A stretch of 42,496 nt of DNA from Bacteroidaceae bacterium (GTDB lineage: Bacteria > Bacteroidota > Bacteroidia > Bacteroidales > Bacteroidaceae): positions 1 to 42,496 of the forward strand of contig JAFZWQ010000001.1 of NCBI GenBank assembly GCA_017617235.1, read 5' to 3'. Below the pieces are notes generated by a model that made no database searches, had not been told where the DNA came from, and saw only the letters and a list, made by a program, of their open reading frames with translations. Positions 7,016 through 16,385 of the stretch are shown here, in pieces. The position numbers were made by a program, and so were the translations under genes. How positions within the stretch are numbered: the first letter of the stretch is position 1; the number at the start of each line of letters is the position of its first letter.

Positions 7016-8411
7016 CGGCAATCTTGGCCATAGCGGGGGCAATCTCGATGTTGTCGATGCGTCCCTGGAAGACCTCGGTGCCGGGACCGATGGCGTAGAT
7101 GGGAACATAGCCGTTGCTGTGGCCGCCGCTGGCCCAACTGATCATGGCCACCTCGTTGATGATGTTCTTGCAGGTGCCGCACAGGTCGTTGATGCGGTCG
7201 CGAACCTTACCGTTCTCGGCAATTGCCTTCTCGATGGCATTCCAGCGGTTGCGGATGCGTTCCTGCTGTTTGTCGTTGAGGGCGATGCCGCCGCCAAGGC
7301 CCATCTGCTCCTTCAGCACTTTCTCGACAACGGGCCAGTCGAACTTCTTGGGGTTCTTCTGGTACATGTCGTTCAGGAACCACTTGAGTTCGTCGATGCT
7401 CTTGTGCTGGAAGCGCAGCAGGTCGGTGTGAATCTCGTAGGGACCTACCCCCATGGCCATACCGCCTGTCTCGTGGTCGGCGCTGATGACGATGATGGTT
7501 TCGTCGGGGTGCTGCTGATAGAATTCGTAGGCCACCTTCACGGCTTTGTCCATATCCAGGACCTCGTTGACGCAGGTGCCGATTTCGTTGCGATGGCAGG
7601 CCCAGTCTATCATGCCGCCTTCGATGGCGAAGAAGAAGCCGTCCTTGCCCTTATTGGAGAGGAAATTGATGCCTGCGCGAACAATCTGTTCCAGGGTGAG
7701 GTCGTCCTTCGTCTGGTCGAGGGCATAGGGAAGCTGTTCGCTGGCCCATTTCTCGTTCTGCTTGTCGCTCTGCACCAGGATGACTTTGTCGGCCTTGCGA
7801 CCTTTCTTCTCGTACTCCTTGTAGCCCTTCACGATGGTGTAGCCGGCTGCCTTTGCCTGCTCGTGCAGCGAGGGTTCGCCTTCCTTGGTGTAGGGACGGT
7901 GGAAATCGGAACCTGCGAAGAAATCGTAGCCGCTCTTGCAGAGGTCCTTACCCATTTCGTAATACATGTTACGGTCGGGTTGGTGACCATAGAATGCGGC
8001 AGGTGTGGCGTGTGTGATGGCTACGGTGGTGGCAACACCCACGGCTTTGCCTGACTGCTGTGCCCAATAGGCAATGCTGGTGCAGGGGGTCTTCAGGTCC
8101 TCGAGCACACCGATGGCGCCGTTCTTGGTCTTCTTGCCTGTGGCCAGGGCCGTGCCGCCTGCAGCCGAGTCTGTTACACCATTGGTGGCGGAATACGTGT
8201 TAACCAGTCCCACCACGGGAAATTCGGACATGAGGATGGGCTCGAAGCCGATACGTCCCTTCAGGGCTGCCAGATAGGTTTCTGTGACATTGATTTGGTT
8301 TACACCCATGCCGTCGCCAATGAAGTAGAATACATACTTCACCTGACTTTCGGCCATAGCAGTCAGAACGAACAGCGTGGCTGCAAAAAGCGAAAAGATG
8401 CGTTTTTTCAT
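6999..8411 (-). CDS. Secreted/periplasmic alkaline phosphatase
   Basis: 470-aa protein with a Sec signal peptide (MKKRIFSLFAATLFVLTAMA). Family motifs: GDGMG with metal ligand Asp33, DSAAGGTALATG with nucleophile Ser82, EGGMIDWACHRN (Glu264, Asp269, His273), SADHETGG (Asp312, His313), and a C-terminal GGHSNGYVPIYAIG metal His. It hydrolyses phosphomonoesters outside the cytoplasm to release phosphate. The length is normal. It starts 36 bp after the fprA stop with no separate promoter evident, so it may share that transcript. Its 3' end and terminator are duplicated beyond higBA. Confidence 0.95.
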   Translation of the reverse strand: MKKRIFSLFAATLFVLTAMAESQVKYVFYFIGDGMGVNQINVTETYLAALKGRIGFEPILMSEFPVVGLVNTYSATNGVTDSAAGGTALATGKKTKNGAIGVLEDLKTPCTSIAYWAQQSGKAVGVATTVAITHATPAAFYGHQPDRNMYYEMGKDLCKSGYDFFAGSDFHRPYTKEGEPSLHEQAKAAGYTIVKGYKEYEKKGRKADKVILVQSDKQNEKWASEQLPYALDQTKDDLTLEQIVRAGINFLSNKGKDGFFFAIEGGMIDWACHRNEIGTCVNEVLDMDKAVKVAYEFYQQHPDETIIVISADHETGGMAMGVGPYEIHTDLLRFQHKSIDELKWFLNDMYQKNPKKFDWPVVEKVLKEQMGLGGGIALNDKQQERIRNRWNAIEKAIAENGKVRDRINDLCGTCKNIINEVAMISWASGGHSNGYVPIYAIGPGTEVFQGRIDNIEIAPAMAKIAGYKAE

Positions 8412-8447
8412 TGTAAGTATGATTGTTAGTTGATTTGTTGTCGTGTG

Positions 8448-9635
8448 TTATTGGGCCAGAACAGCATCGGCCAATGCCTCGAGCTGGGGCAGGTCGGCAG
8501 CCTTCATGCGACTGCGGATGGTGACCAGCGGACCAACGATTTCGCAGTTCTTCAGCTGGCCAATCATTTCCGTCATGACCTTACCGGCAGAGGGTGCCCA
8601 CGAGCCGTTTTCGACCAGGGCGAAGCGGCGGCGCTGGAATCCCTTGATTTGCAGATGATAGAGGAAATCGTGCATGGGAGGGAAGACACCAGCATCGTAC
8701 GAAGCGGCCAGCAGCACCAGAGTGGGGTAGCGGAAGGCGTCCTCGATGGCCTCTGCCAGGTCGTCGCGTGTGAGGTCGCTGACGGCAACCTTCGGGCAAC
8801 CCTTTGCCTTCAGGATTTCCACCATCTTCTCGGCTGCAGCGCGTGTGCCGCCATGAATGCTGGCATAGGCCACAAATACGCCCTCGGTCTCGGGGTCGTA
8901 CTTGCTCCAGGTATCGTAGAGACGGACGGCTTCTGCCAGAGCATTACCCCTGAGCACAGGGCCGTGCAGGGGAGCAATGGTCTGAATGTCGAGGCCTGCG
9001 GCTTTCTTCAGCACGTTCTGTACCTGCATGCCGTATTTGCCCACGATGTTGAAGTAGTAACGACGAGCCTCGCAAGCCCAGTCGGCAGGCGTGCCGTCGG
9101 CATTGCGCGCTTCGTTCTGTATGGCACCGAACTTGCCAAATCCATCAGCTGCGAACAGCACCTTTTCCGTCTGTTCGTAGCTCATCAGCACTTCGGGCCA
9201 ATGCACCATAGGTGCAGCGATGAACTGCAGGGTGTGCTGTCCCAGGGCAAGGGTGTCGCCCTCCTTCACCACCTGACAGCGACTGGTGAGGTCGGTTTCG
9301 GGGAAGAAGTTGGGCAGCATCTTTGTGGCTGCAGCGCTCAGGACAATCTTTGCCTGGGGATAGGCCGCAGCAAGGGCAGCAATGTTGGCAGCGTGGTCGG
9401 GTTCCATGTGATGAACAACGATGTAGTCCACCTGGCGTCCCTGCAGGGCGTCTGTCAGGTTCTGCATCCATTCCTGTGACTTTCTCTGGTCGGCGGTGTC
9501 CATAACGGCCACCTTCTCGTCCAGAATGACGTACGAGTTGTAACTCATGCCCTCGGGCACGTGGTATTGGCTTTCGAAGAGGTCGATATCCAAATCGTCG
9601 ACTCCGATGTACTTGATATTATTTGATATATTCAT
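8448..9635 (-). CDS. FprA-family A-type flavoprotein (flavodiiron protein)
   Basis: 395-aa protein. The N-terminal metallo-beta-lactamase-like domain (1-240) carries the diiron motif HMEPDH (76-81), with further ligands His145 (HWPEV) and His224 (PLHGP). The C-terminal flavodoxin domain (about 252-395) has an FMN phosphate loop at AYASIHGGT (257-265). Such proteins reduce O2 or NO to protect anaerobes. The start MNISNNIKYIG was chosen because the 19 residues upstream (RTLNFEL...) are translated short tandem repeat, not protein. No rubredoxin gene is adjacent. Confidence 0.92.
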   Translation of the reverse strand: MNISNNIKYIGVDDLDIDLFESQYHVPEGMSYNSYVILDEKVAVMDTADQRKSQEWMQNLTDALQGRQVDYIVVHHMEPDHAANIAALAAAYPQAKIVLSAAATKMLPNFFPETDLTSRCQVVKEGDTLALGQHTLQFIAAPMVHWPEVLMSYEQTEKVLFAADGFGKFGAIQNEARNADGTPADWACEARRYYFNIVGKYGMQVQNVLKKAAGLDIQTIAPLHGPVLRGNALAEAVRLYDTWSKYDPETEGVFVAYASIHGGTRAAAEKMVEILKAKGCPKVAVSDLTRDDLAEAIEDAFRYPTLVLLAASYDAGVFPPMHDFLYHLQIKGFQRRRFALVENGSWAPSAGKVMTEMIGQLKNCEIVGPLVTIRSRMKAADLPQLEALADAVLAQ

Positions 9636-9654
9636 ATTTCTATAGTGGCTTCGC

Positions 9655-9692
9655 CACAGTTCAAAGTTCAGAGTTCTGAGTTCAATCTTCAA
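9655..9692. repeat. Short tandem repeat upstream of the flavoprotein gene
   Basis: Degenerate 7-8-nt units (AGTTCAA, AGTTCAG, AGTTCTG, AGTTCAA) between the partner gene of the zeta-like kinase and the fprA start. They resemble repeats seen at 16364, 30155 and 38093. Confidence 0.7.
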
Positions 9693-9869
9693 TTACCACT
9701 TAATTTCGCTGGCGGGAACGTCGCAGACCATTCCACCCTGCCAAATGATGAAGGACAGGTCGTCGTGAAGACCTCTGTTGAGCATACGGCGCTGAGCCAG
9801 CAGAATGCCCTCGTCGATGCGCTGCTGCATGAGCATCACATCGCATTTCTTGTTATTCTTACTGCTCAT
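9693..9869 (-). CDS. Small protein overlapping the zeta-like kinase gene (possible antitoxin partner)
   Basis: 58-aa ORF starting MSSKNNKKCDVMLMQQR and ending VPASEIKW. Its start overlaps the last 11 bp of the kinase gene in another frame, which suggests translational coupling. It is mostly helical in the first half (MQQRIDEGILLAQRRMLNRG) and ends in IIWQGGMVCDVPASEI. No known domain is recognised. Position, size and coupling suggest a partner for the zeta-like protein, but this is inference. It resembles no epsilon antitoxin I know. Confidence 0.6.
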   Translation of the reverse strand: MSSKNNKKCDVMLMQQRIDEGILLAQRRMLNRGLHDDLSFIIWQGGMVCDVPASEIKW

Positions 9870-10461
9870 TTGGGGTCTGGTATTTGGTTCGTAATGTTTC
9901 GAATTTCTCGGCATCCAGGATGACGGGTTTCTTGCCCAGTTCGCCGCTGGCGATGTGTTGGGTGGGGATGCACGAGTTGTCGTATAGTGCCCAATAGTCG
10001 ACAATGGGCATATACAGGTTAAAGAGATTGGATAGGCCACTCTCGAAACGACGATAGACAACGTCCGTCGGGATGTTGTGTCCACCCTGACTGACGCGTT
10101 TGGCCACACGTTGAACGGCCTGTTCGGGGGTTGCCAACTGGAAGAACAGCAACGTAACGAAGTAGCCGCGTTTCTGGGCCTGCTGGATGAGTTTTACGTA
10201 GGAACGCGTGGACAATGTTGTCTCGAAGGCAAATGTTTCGCCCTCCTTCAACAGATAGATGACGCGGTCTATCATCAGTCGGCCTGCCTGTATGGCAACG
10301 CCCTCGGGATGGAAGGGGGAGAGCCCCTTGGCAATCTCGTCGGCATTCACGAATTCGTGGCAGTCCAGCATCTCGGGCAGGACGGTGAACGAGGCTGTGG
10401 TCTTGCCAGCTCCGTTGCACCCGGCGATGATGTAGAGATTCAGTTTCTTATTGTCAGCCAT
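9859..10461 (-). CDS. Zeta-toxin-like P-loop kinase
   Basis: 200-aa P-loop protein. Walker A is GCNGAGKTT (14-22). FVNADEIAKGLSPF (38-50) and FAFETTLSTRSYVK (77-90), with an acidic residue and an Arg, match the substrate-binding pattern of zeta/PezT kinases, which phosphorylate UDP-N-acetylglucosamine. A lid-like QRVAKRVSQGGHNIPTDVVYRRF follows. Stand-alone zeta-like kinases in Bacteroidales may be toxins or housekeeping kinases, and the substrate cannot be read from sequence. It starts 50 bp after trmD with no clear promoter and overlaps a 58-aa gene at its end. Confidence 0.8.
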   Translation of the reverse strand: MADNKKLNLYIIAGCNGAGKTTASFTVLPEMLDCHEFVNADEIAKGLSPFHPEGVAIQAGRLMIDRVIYLLKEGETFAFETTLSTRSYVKLIQQAQKRGYFVTLLFFQLATPEQAVQRVAKRVSQGGHNIPTDVVYRRFESGLSNLFNLYMPIVDYWALYDNSCIPTQHIASGELGKKPVILDAEKFETLRTKYQTPNEQ

Positions 10462-10511
10462 AAGCTTTCAATTTTCTAATCGACGTAGTCGCTTGATTTA
10501 TTCAAGAATGT

Positions 10512-11189
10512 TTAATTTTTCAAAAGGTCGGGACGCAGGCGTTTGGTACGTTCGAGACTTTGGGCCAGTTCCCATTCCTTGATATTGGCTTCGTGACCGC
10601 TCAGCAGCACATCGGGCACTTTCCACCCTTTGTATTCGGCCGGACGGGTATAGACGGGCGCTGCCAGCAGATTGTCCTGGAACGAGTCGGAGAGGGCGCT
10701 CTGCTCGTCGCCGATAGCGCCTGGCAATATGCGCACGATGGCATCCGCCATTACGGCTGCTGCCAATTCACCACCCGTCAGCACATAGTCGCCTATCGAT
10801 ACCTCTTTGGTAATCAGGTGTTCGCGGATGCGATAGTCTATGCCTTTGTAGTGGCCGCACAGGATAATCAGGTTCTCGCACAGACTGAGCGTATTGGCCA
10901 TGGGTTGCGAGAATTGTTCGCCATCGGGTGTGGTGAAGATGATTTCGTCGTACTTGCGTTCGCTCATCAACTTCGAAATACAGCGGTCTATGGGTTCGCA
11001 TTGCATGACCATACCCGCAAAGCCGCCAAAGGGGTAATCGTCCACACGACGCCACTTGTTGGTGGAGTAATCGCGCAGGTTGTGGAGGTGTATTTCCACC
11101 AGCCCCTTCTTTTGTGCACGGCCCAGAATGCTCTCGCGAAGAAAACCCTCGATGAGTTCTGGCAGCACGGTAATGATGTCTATGCGCAT
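10512..11189 (-). CDS. trmD: tRNA (guanine-37-N1)-methyltransferase TrmD
   Basis: 225-aa TrmD that adds the m1G37 methyl group from S-adenosylmethionine and prevents +1 frameshifts. The knot motifs are visible: [13 protein letters not shown] (55-67), [12 protein letters not shown] (110-121) and [14 protein letters not shown] (131-144). The C-terminal domain holds the tRNA-binding helices. The start [12 protein letters not shown] was chosen over an ATG 34 codons upstream. The extension would run through the promoter at 11211-11242 and is not part of the family. There is no rpsP/rimM context here. Confidence 0.96.
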   Translation of the reverse strand: MRIDIITVLPELIEGFLRESILGRAQKKGLVEIHLHNLRDYSTNKWRRVDDYPFGGFAGMVMQCEPIDRCISKLMSERKYDEIIFTTPDGEQFSQPMANTLSLCENLIILCGHYKGIDYRIREHLITKEVSIGDYVLTGGELAAAVMADAIVRILPGAIGDEQSALSDSFQDNLLAAPVYTRPAEYKGWKVPDVLLSGHEANIKEWELAQSLERTKRLRPDLLKN

Positions 11190-11210
11190 GTTTTTTGCCT
11201 TTTGCGACAA

Positions 11211-11242
11211 CAAAGATACGAATAAGTGAGCGGAAATGCAAA
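11211..11242 (-). promoter_or_regulatory. trmD: trmD promoter
   Basis: Minus-strand TTTG (11239-11242), 20 bp, TATCTTTG (11211-11218) is a perfect Bacteroidetes-type promoter, 21 bp before the chosen start. Confidence 0.8.
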
Positions 11243-11247
11243 TAAAT

Positions 11248-14200
11248 TTACTTAACAAACAGTTTCTTTCCTTTTGTGATGTAGATTCCATGATGCGGAA
11301 GGCTTATTCGCTGGCCGGAAAGATTGTAGTATGTTTCCAATTTAGGGTTGGTTGCATCTGGTGCTTTAATGCCGGTCAGGGTGTCATCCACTTCTTTCAG
11401 CCATTTGGTGAGGTCCTGAATCATCTGGTTGTGATACGTATACGATGGATTAAAACCAAAGCCGTGGCCTCCGGTGCTGAATTCTTTCTTATGATACGAT
11501 ACTTTGTTTCTCCTTAGTGCAGTGATATATTGGCTACTATTCTTTGGAGGTACCGTGCCATCATTGCTCGCCCAGCATAGGTAGGCCATTGGAGTTTCGG
11601 CTGTTACTTGTTTCTCATTGCTGTATAGGTCTATGAGTTCTTGAGAGGGGTTGCTTCCTAAGAGGTTCTGTCGCGAACCGGCATGCGTATAACTAGCATC
11701 CATCGTGATGACCGGATAGAAGAGAATCTGGAAGGCCGGGATTTCCTCACCCGTAGTATGTGTGGCAACGGTAGAGGCTAAATGACCGCCAGCACTGAAA
11801 CCCATAACACCAATCTGTTTTGTCCATGTATGGCATTCCTCTGCATGGTCGCGTAAATACTGCATGGCCTCGCGTGCCTCGTTCAAAGGACCATCAGGTG
11901 CTGTGGGTGGTGTGGTATAGGTTAGCACAGCTACCGTATAACCCAGTTCATTGAGCATTGGGGCCCAGTCAGAACCCTCATAGCTGCCGGCAACGTATGC
12001 GTAACCTCCGCCTGGGGTGATGAGGATGGCACGCCCATTGGCCTTTTCCTCTTCCGACTTGTAGAGCGTAAAAGCAGCACCTGTCGAGAGTCTCACATTT
12101 TCTACCGTCAAACTGCCTACTTCACTGACGGTGAAGATGCTGCCCACGTCACTGACGTTGTGCCAGAAACCCAGATGACCACCGGCACCACCATATTCAT
12201 TGATGTAAGGATACGAACCGTCTGCGGCGAGCAGGAAACCTTTTTCACTCTCTACGATGCTCCAGCGGAATTCTCCGTCTGCCAAGATGGCTATGTCGTT
12301 TTCCTTTTCCTCGCTGTAAACCTTCGCGAGAGTCTTGGTAATGTCTGAGCGGTTATAGACAAGGATTCCTTTATAAGGGTCACCTCGGAAGGCCCATTGG
12401 TAACTGTCCGAGTGGATTTCCTCCTGAGTAGGTGTGGTGTTGCACTTGTAGCCTTCGTCGGCATTTACATAATCTGCACCTTCGCGTAGTGCAAGGTTGT
12501 ACCAATGAGCGTTACTCAGGTCGGAAGAGGTCTCGAATGGTAACTGCCAGGTAGCAGTAACGACAACCACATTCTCACCTTCCTTGCTTAGTGTTACGGG
12601 CTCTTTGACGGTGTAAGTGGTGTAGGCACGGCGCTCTACGTGGTCGGGTACTTCACTGATAACTTCGCCATCCAAGCCAGTAGCAATCAGTTCCTCAAGC
12701 AGGTTCCCTTCACTGTCCTCGATGCGGTAGGTCACGGTGAGCTGATTACTATAATACGTTTCAAGGGCCTGGATGGCTTCTGTAGGGTCGAAGTCACCAA
12801 TCTCTTCAATGGCGGTTTGATTGCCAGCGTCGCAGCTGTTCCACGAATTCAGCACAACACCCTTTTGCGTTCCAGAGGCAACATTCGCAATATAGCCAAG
12901 TGACGTAAGGCAGTAAGGATAGTTCGCGTTTGCTCCCGTATATTGCACCTTGAAAGGCTCAATGACATCGTTCGAGAGTAGAATGTTACTCCATCCGTTG
13001 CTGTCCGTCTTTGGGTCGCGATAGAGGAATTTCCCGTCAGCAATGCTGTACAGATACTTCATTCCCCGATACTCGATAATGGCAAATTCACCTTTTGTGG
13101 CATCGATGCCCGTCTTTACAGTGTTAGTAACTACGCCATTCTTTGTGCCATAGAAACCACGGGGTGTGGAGATATAATATTTTGCCTCGTTGTTGGACTG
13201 AAACAGATTCCATTCGGCCAGCGGCTTCTTAATCTCTACACCATCAGCTTTGATGATTTCCAACAGGCTCCTGGCCCATATCTCGGACAGACGCTTGGCA
13301 CCCAGCGCATTGGGATGTAGATAGAATGTGCCTGAATTTCCGTTTTCAGCTGTGAACAGCACCTTGTTGTCCTCGAAGAAATCCCAAACGCCACGGTCGC
13401 CGGCAAAGACTTGGTCATATTCGGCAATGACTTCGTCAATGTAGGGGTAATAACTGTGCAGACGATCGAGTCCTTCCTGCAAGTACCTCGCACTGTTGTG
13501 GGTGTTGGGGCTGTACCAGATGGGGTAGTTCAGCAGAATCTTGCAGGTGGGTACGGCCTCGATGAGCCCGTCAATAATCTTCTTAATATTGTTCTTATAA
13601 GTATCGGGACTTACTGGGGCACCCTCAGTTGTGGTACAAGCGCTATCATTGGTGCCCAGCATAATGGAGAAGTACACAAGTCCACCGTTTGCTTTGTAGA
13701 AAGCCTTTGCCGCATTGGTAACCTTTGTGAAGTCGTTGCGACCAGGTAGGAATCCAAAGGTGGTAATGCCTGAGTGTCCACCGTTGTATACATTTGTAGT
13801 TATGCCTGTAGCTTCCTCTACCAGTGTCCTGGCCAGGATAGGAGGAGCCTGTGTGGCTGCATTGCTCAAAGTGGCACCTGCAGTAATGCTGTTGCCGATG
13901 AATACCAGGTTTATGTTTGCTTTCGGGTCAACAGGTTCTTCCTCACCCTCGATGGCGCGATAGACCTGGAAACGGCCTAGGGATACATAAGGATTTCCGT
14001 TGCTGTCGTAGCGGCTGCTATTTCCGGCATTTATTGTCTTCTTCACGATAAAACGTACATCGGTGTACTCGCCATCCATGTCTATGTGGGGTGATGTGTA
14101 GCGGTCAGGACGGAATGAGGTGAAATCTGCATCCATGTTTTCCAGGTGGATGATATCTGCCCACTCGCCGTCGGGTAGGTTGGCAGCTTGGATAATCATC

Positions 14201-14541
14201 TCCGTAGGTGTGTCGTATGTGGAATCCCACATTGAGCCAATCATCGAGAAGATGATGTGTTGCTCGGCTTCTTTGAAGTGTACCTGCAGATAAGTGTCGG
14301 TGCCGACTGGTGCGGGGCCTGGATTGCTCCACGATGAATGCCATATCTTCTGGTTGGTGCCGTAGCCTTGGCTCTCAGGAAGTAGCAGGTTGCTGGGCGG
14401 GAAACCGTTCTCAGAGTTGTTCGACTTTATTTGTGAGGCTTCAGTCAGCAGGGCTTCGCCGGCTTTCCACACAAGCTTTGCCTGGATAGGTACGGTCAGT
14501 ATGCTGGCCAGTGCCAAAAAGGTTAGTAAAAATCGCTTCAT
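11248..14541 (-). CDS. Secreted two-domain esterase: SGNH hydrolase plus alpha/beta-hydrolase with Por-type tail
   Basis: 1097-aa exported protein with a signal peptide (1-21). Residues about 22-196 look like a carbohydrate-binding beta-sandwich. An SGNH/GDSL hydrolase (about 209-432) has FIGNSIT with Ser218, GG at 254-255, LGTND with Asn298, and YLHPN with His409. The middle part (440-830) is a beta-rich linker. A second esterase (about 836-1050) has the oxyanion loop TPGGGY (842-847), GFSAGG with Ser916, Asp994 in ASNDG and His1026 in GGHGFG, as in acetyl-xylan-esterase-like alpha/beta hydrolases. The tail YYNLSGQRI...[13 protein letters not shown] resembles Por-secretion signals. Both triads look intact, so it probably deacylates plant polysaccharides at two kinds of ester. 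It is the last gene of a three-gene operon. Confidence 0.88.
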   Translation of the reverse strand: MKRFLLTFLALASILTVPIQAKLVWKAGEALLTEASQIKSNNSENGFPPSNLLLPESQGYGTNQKIWHSSWSNPGPAPVGTDTYLQVHFKEAEQHIIFSMIGSMWDSTYDTPTEMIIQAANLPDGEWADIIHLENMDADFTSFRPDRYTSPHIDMDGEYTDVRFIVKKTINAGNSSRYDSNGNPYVSLGRFQVYRAIEGEEEPVDPKANINLVFIGNSITAGATLSNAATQAPPILARTLVEEATGITTNVYNGGHSGITTFGFLPGRNDFTKVTNAAKAFYKANGGLVYFSIMLGTNDSACTTTEGAPVSPDTYKNNIKKIIDGLIEAVPTCKILLNYPIWYSPNTHNSARYLQEGLDRLHSYYPYIDEVIAEYDQVFAGDRGVWDFFEDNKVLFTAENGNSGTFYLHPNALGAKRLSEIWARSLLEIIKADGVEIKKPLAEWNLFQSNNEAKYYISTPRGFYGTKNGVVTNTVKTGIDATKGEFAIIEYRGMKYLYSIADGKFLYRDPKTDSNGWSNILLSNDVIEPFKVQYTGANANYPYCLTSLGYIANVASGTQKGVVLNSWNSCDAGNQTAIEEIGDFDPTEAIQALETYYSNQLTVTYRIEDSEGNLLEELIATGLDGEVISEVPDHVERRAYTTYTVKEPVTLSKEGENVVVVTATWQLPFETSSDLSNAHWYNLALREGADYVNADEGYKCNTTPTQEEIHSDSYQWAFRGDPYKGILVYNRSDITKTLAKVYSEEKENDIAILADGEFRWSIVESEKGFLLAADGSYPYINEYGGAGGHLGFWHNVSDVGSIFTVSEVGSLTVENVRLSTGAAFTLYKSEEEKANGRAILITPGGGYAYVAGSYEGSDWAPMLNELGYTVAVLTYTTPPTAPDGPLNEAREAMQYLRDHAEECHTWTKQIGVMGFSAGGHLASTVATHTTGEEIPAFQILFYPVITMDASYTHAGSRQNLLGSNPSQELIDLYSNEKQVTAETPMAYLCWASNDGTVPPKNSSQYITALRRNKVSYHKKEFSTGGHGFGFNPSYTYHNQMIQDLTKWLKEVDDTLTGIKAPDATNPKLETYYNLSGQRISLPHHGIYITKGKKLFVK

Positions 14542-14566
14542 TGTTTTTAAATGTTAGTTAGGTCGG

Positions 14567-16360
14567 TTATTTGATGTTTATTTTATGTCCGTTGCTGATA
14601 TAGATACCCTTCGCTAATTTACCATTTACCATTTGACCACGAATGCGGCCGCTCAGGTCATAAACATCATTTTTCATTTTTAATTTTTCATTTTTAATTT
14701 CATGGATGCTTGTGGCATCCATAACGAGTTCTGCCGCATTCAGGACGGAGTTGTCGCGCAGGTCGTTCTTATTCACCTTGTGTACGAACGCAACCAAACG
14801 ACGACTCGTGCCGCCAAATCCCGCTTTCTCTGTCATGGGATAGGTGACGCTGTACGAACCGTTTGCTTCTATGTCGAGCAGGTCGCCGATAGCCTCGTGA
14901 GTGAAATAGTGCAGGATTACGCCATTGTGGCGGAACACATCCTTCAGGTCGCTGGGAGCATCGGCATCGTCCATTCCTTTCTGGAAATAGTCTTTCGTGG
15001 ATATGCCATCCTCGACCAGATAGCACGACAGATAGAGTGGTTTACCCACCAAATCGCGGGCTACACGTCCGCTGACCGTCACCTGGTCTTTGTTGCTCTC
15101 TATGTTCACCTCGGCCATAGCGGGCATATCGGCTGCCAATGCCAACGCTTGGGTGTAGGGTTCTGGCGACATATCGCGAACGCCCTGTATGATTTGGTTT
15201 TCGCCTTCCAAAATGGAACGGTTGTACATGATGGCGGGGTTGTATTCATTTTCGTAGCCGCCAAAGACGTACAGGATTTCGCGGTCGGGTTGTGTGGTGA
15301 ACACATCTTCCTGGAATCCCGAGTGGTGGGCCACATAGACGTAGTCACCTGGGTATTCCTGTAGCGCCTTCTCCAGGAAGTAGGCCATCTGCGGACAGTT
15401 GATGCAACGCTGGCTGGTGAATTCCTCGATGAGGGGCGTGCGGATGAAATTGTCGTAAGTTACGTACAATTGGGTGGTGCCTGGGCGTCCCTGCTGAGCC
15501 TCCTGTCCGTTTATTTGTGTAACGGTGGCTGTCCATGAGGCCGTGGTGCTTTCCGTACTGCCTGCACGCAACTGTGCGTTGACAATGGTGCTGCCGTATG
15601 CTGGCAGAGGGGTGGGCAGCGTGATGGTGCGCAACGTGGGGGATTCGGCTCCCTCGCCCTGCATCGCAATCTCGAGATGCTGGATGGGTTCGTTCGTAAA
15701 GTTATGTATGTACAGACCACCCAGGAAGTCGCGATCAGGGGCCACCGTCTGCGGATGTGTCGTGTTTTGGGCATAAGCCGTTCGTGCGAAACTGGCGGCA
15801 GCCTCTTCTTCCACAAGGGCCAGAATCAGGGGTGTGCCCTTATCGGTATATTCCTCCCATGTCTTTTTGGCAAGATTTACATAACACGACTGTGGCACCG
15901 TGGCTGCATTGTAGGCCACAATGGGGTAGGGGGTTCCGATGGTCTCATAAACCTGTAGGCCGAGGAATAGCGGTTGGTCGTCGATGGTGATGGGTTCATC
16001 GAACAGCACATCGTTCCAACCTTCTTCGAAGTCGACATATTGGGTACGGATGATATTCCCTATGCTGCCCTGACTGGCCAGAATGCCGGAACGATTCTGG
16101 CGAGCCTGCTTATAGGCTGCACGCAGATAGCAGCGGACACCTACCACCTTCTTTCCCTTCATGCGGGCAAGGGCTGGGTCGCTGGAAGGGTCGAAACGGG
16201 TCATGCCCTGCACGAATTCGTTCTTGCCGCCTCCCAGTCCCGATATCTCTTCGTTGCTCACATTTCCAGGCGCATAGCCATAGGGTTGTTGTGCTTTGGC
16301 GCTGCCTATGAAAATGAGAAAATGAGAGAATGAGAAAATGAGAAATGCTAATCGCTTCAT
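14567..16360 (-). CDS. Omp28-like outer-membrane/secreted protein with thioredoxin-like CxxC
   Basis: 597-aa exported protein. The signal peptide MKRLAFLIFSFSHFLIFIGS has a hydrophobic core encoded by a short tandem repeat (16310-16346). From about residue 309 it has the Omp28-type thioredoxin-like region, LIEEFTSQRCINCP with CxxC at 319-322, followed by FQEDVFTTQPDRE. It ends with a YDLSGR...GIYISNGHKINIK tail resembling Por-type sorting domains. Just before the tail, IHEIKNEKLKMKND is encoded by another short repeat (14669-14702). The gene starts 4 bp after its paralogue's stop and is followed after 25 bp by the esterase gene. Function is unknown; surface redox or adhesin roles have been suggested for the family. 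Confidence 0.82.
   Translation of the reverse strand: MKRLAFLIFSFSHFLIFIGSAKAQQPYGYAPGNVSNEEISGLGGGKNEFVQGMTRFDPSSDPALARMKGKKVVGVRCYLRAAYKQARQNRSGILASQGSIGNIIRTQYVDFEEGWNDVLFDEPITIDDQPLFLGLQVYETIGTPYPIVAYNAATVPQSCYVNLAKKTWEEYTDKGTPLILALVEEEAAASFARTAYAQNTTHPQTVAPDRDFLGGLYIHNFTNEPIQHLEIAMQGEGAESPTLRTITLPTPLPAYGSTIVNAQLRAGSTESTTASWTATVTQINGQEAQQGRPGTTQLYVTYDNFIRTPLIEEFTSQRCINCPQMAYFLEKALQEYPGDYVYVAHHSGFQEDVFTTQPDREILYVFGGYENEYNPAIMYNRSILEGENQIIQGVRDMSPEPYTQALALAADMPAMAEVNIESNKDQVTVSGRVARDLVGKPLYLSCYLVEDGISTKDYFQKGMDDADAPSDLKDVFRHNGVILHYFTHEAIGDLLDIEANGSYSVTYPMTEKAGFGGTSRRLVAFVHKVNKNDLRDNSVLNAAELVMDATSIHEIKNEKLKMKNDVYDLSGRIRGQMVNGKLAKGIYISNGHKINIK
14616..14637. repeat. ATTTACC tandem repeat inside the Omp28-like gene tail
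   Basis: Three 7-nt units (ATTTACC, ATTTACC, ATTTGACC) encode QMVNGKLAK in the C-terminal tail. Confidence 0.6.
14669..14702. repeat. TTTTTCA/TTTTTAA short tandem repeat in the pre-tail linker
   Basis: Alternating TTTTTCAT and TTTTTAAT units encode EIKNEKLKMKN immediately before the YDLSGR tail. Confidence 0.7.
16310..16346. repeat. AATGAGA short tandem repeat encoding the signal-peptide core
   Basis: Five units of about 7-8 nt (AATGAGAA, AATGAGAG and so on). On the coding strand they read TTCTCATT and supply LIFSFSHFLIF of the Omp28-like signal peptide. Confidence 0.75.
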
Positions 16361-16363
16361 GGA

Positions 16364-16385
16364 GTTACGAGTTACGAATTACGAC
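16364..16385. repeat. GTTACGA repeat spanning a stop codon and gene junction
   Basis: Units AGTTACG, AGTTACG, AATTACG cover the last residues (VIRNS) and stop of the upstream paralogue and most of the 4-bp junction. The same unit recurs inside folC at about 38140-38157. Confidence 0.7.

Noticed and set aside
6927-8054. 375-codon + strand ORF
   Set aside because: Antisense shadow of the alkaline phosphatase gene, which has all catalytic motifs; the shadow is low-complexity (Val/Gly/Leu-rich) with no motif.
9636-9692. 19-residue N-terminal extension of the flavoprotein
   Set aside because: The codons are a tandem repeat (RTLNFEL); family alignment starts at MNISNNIKYIG.
11190-11291. 34-residue N-terminal extension of TrmD
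   Set aside because: It would overlap the consensus promoter and is absent from the family as known.
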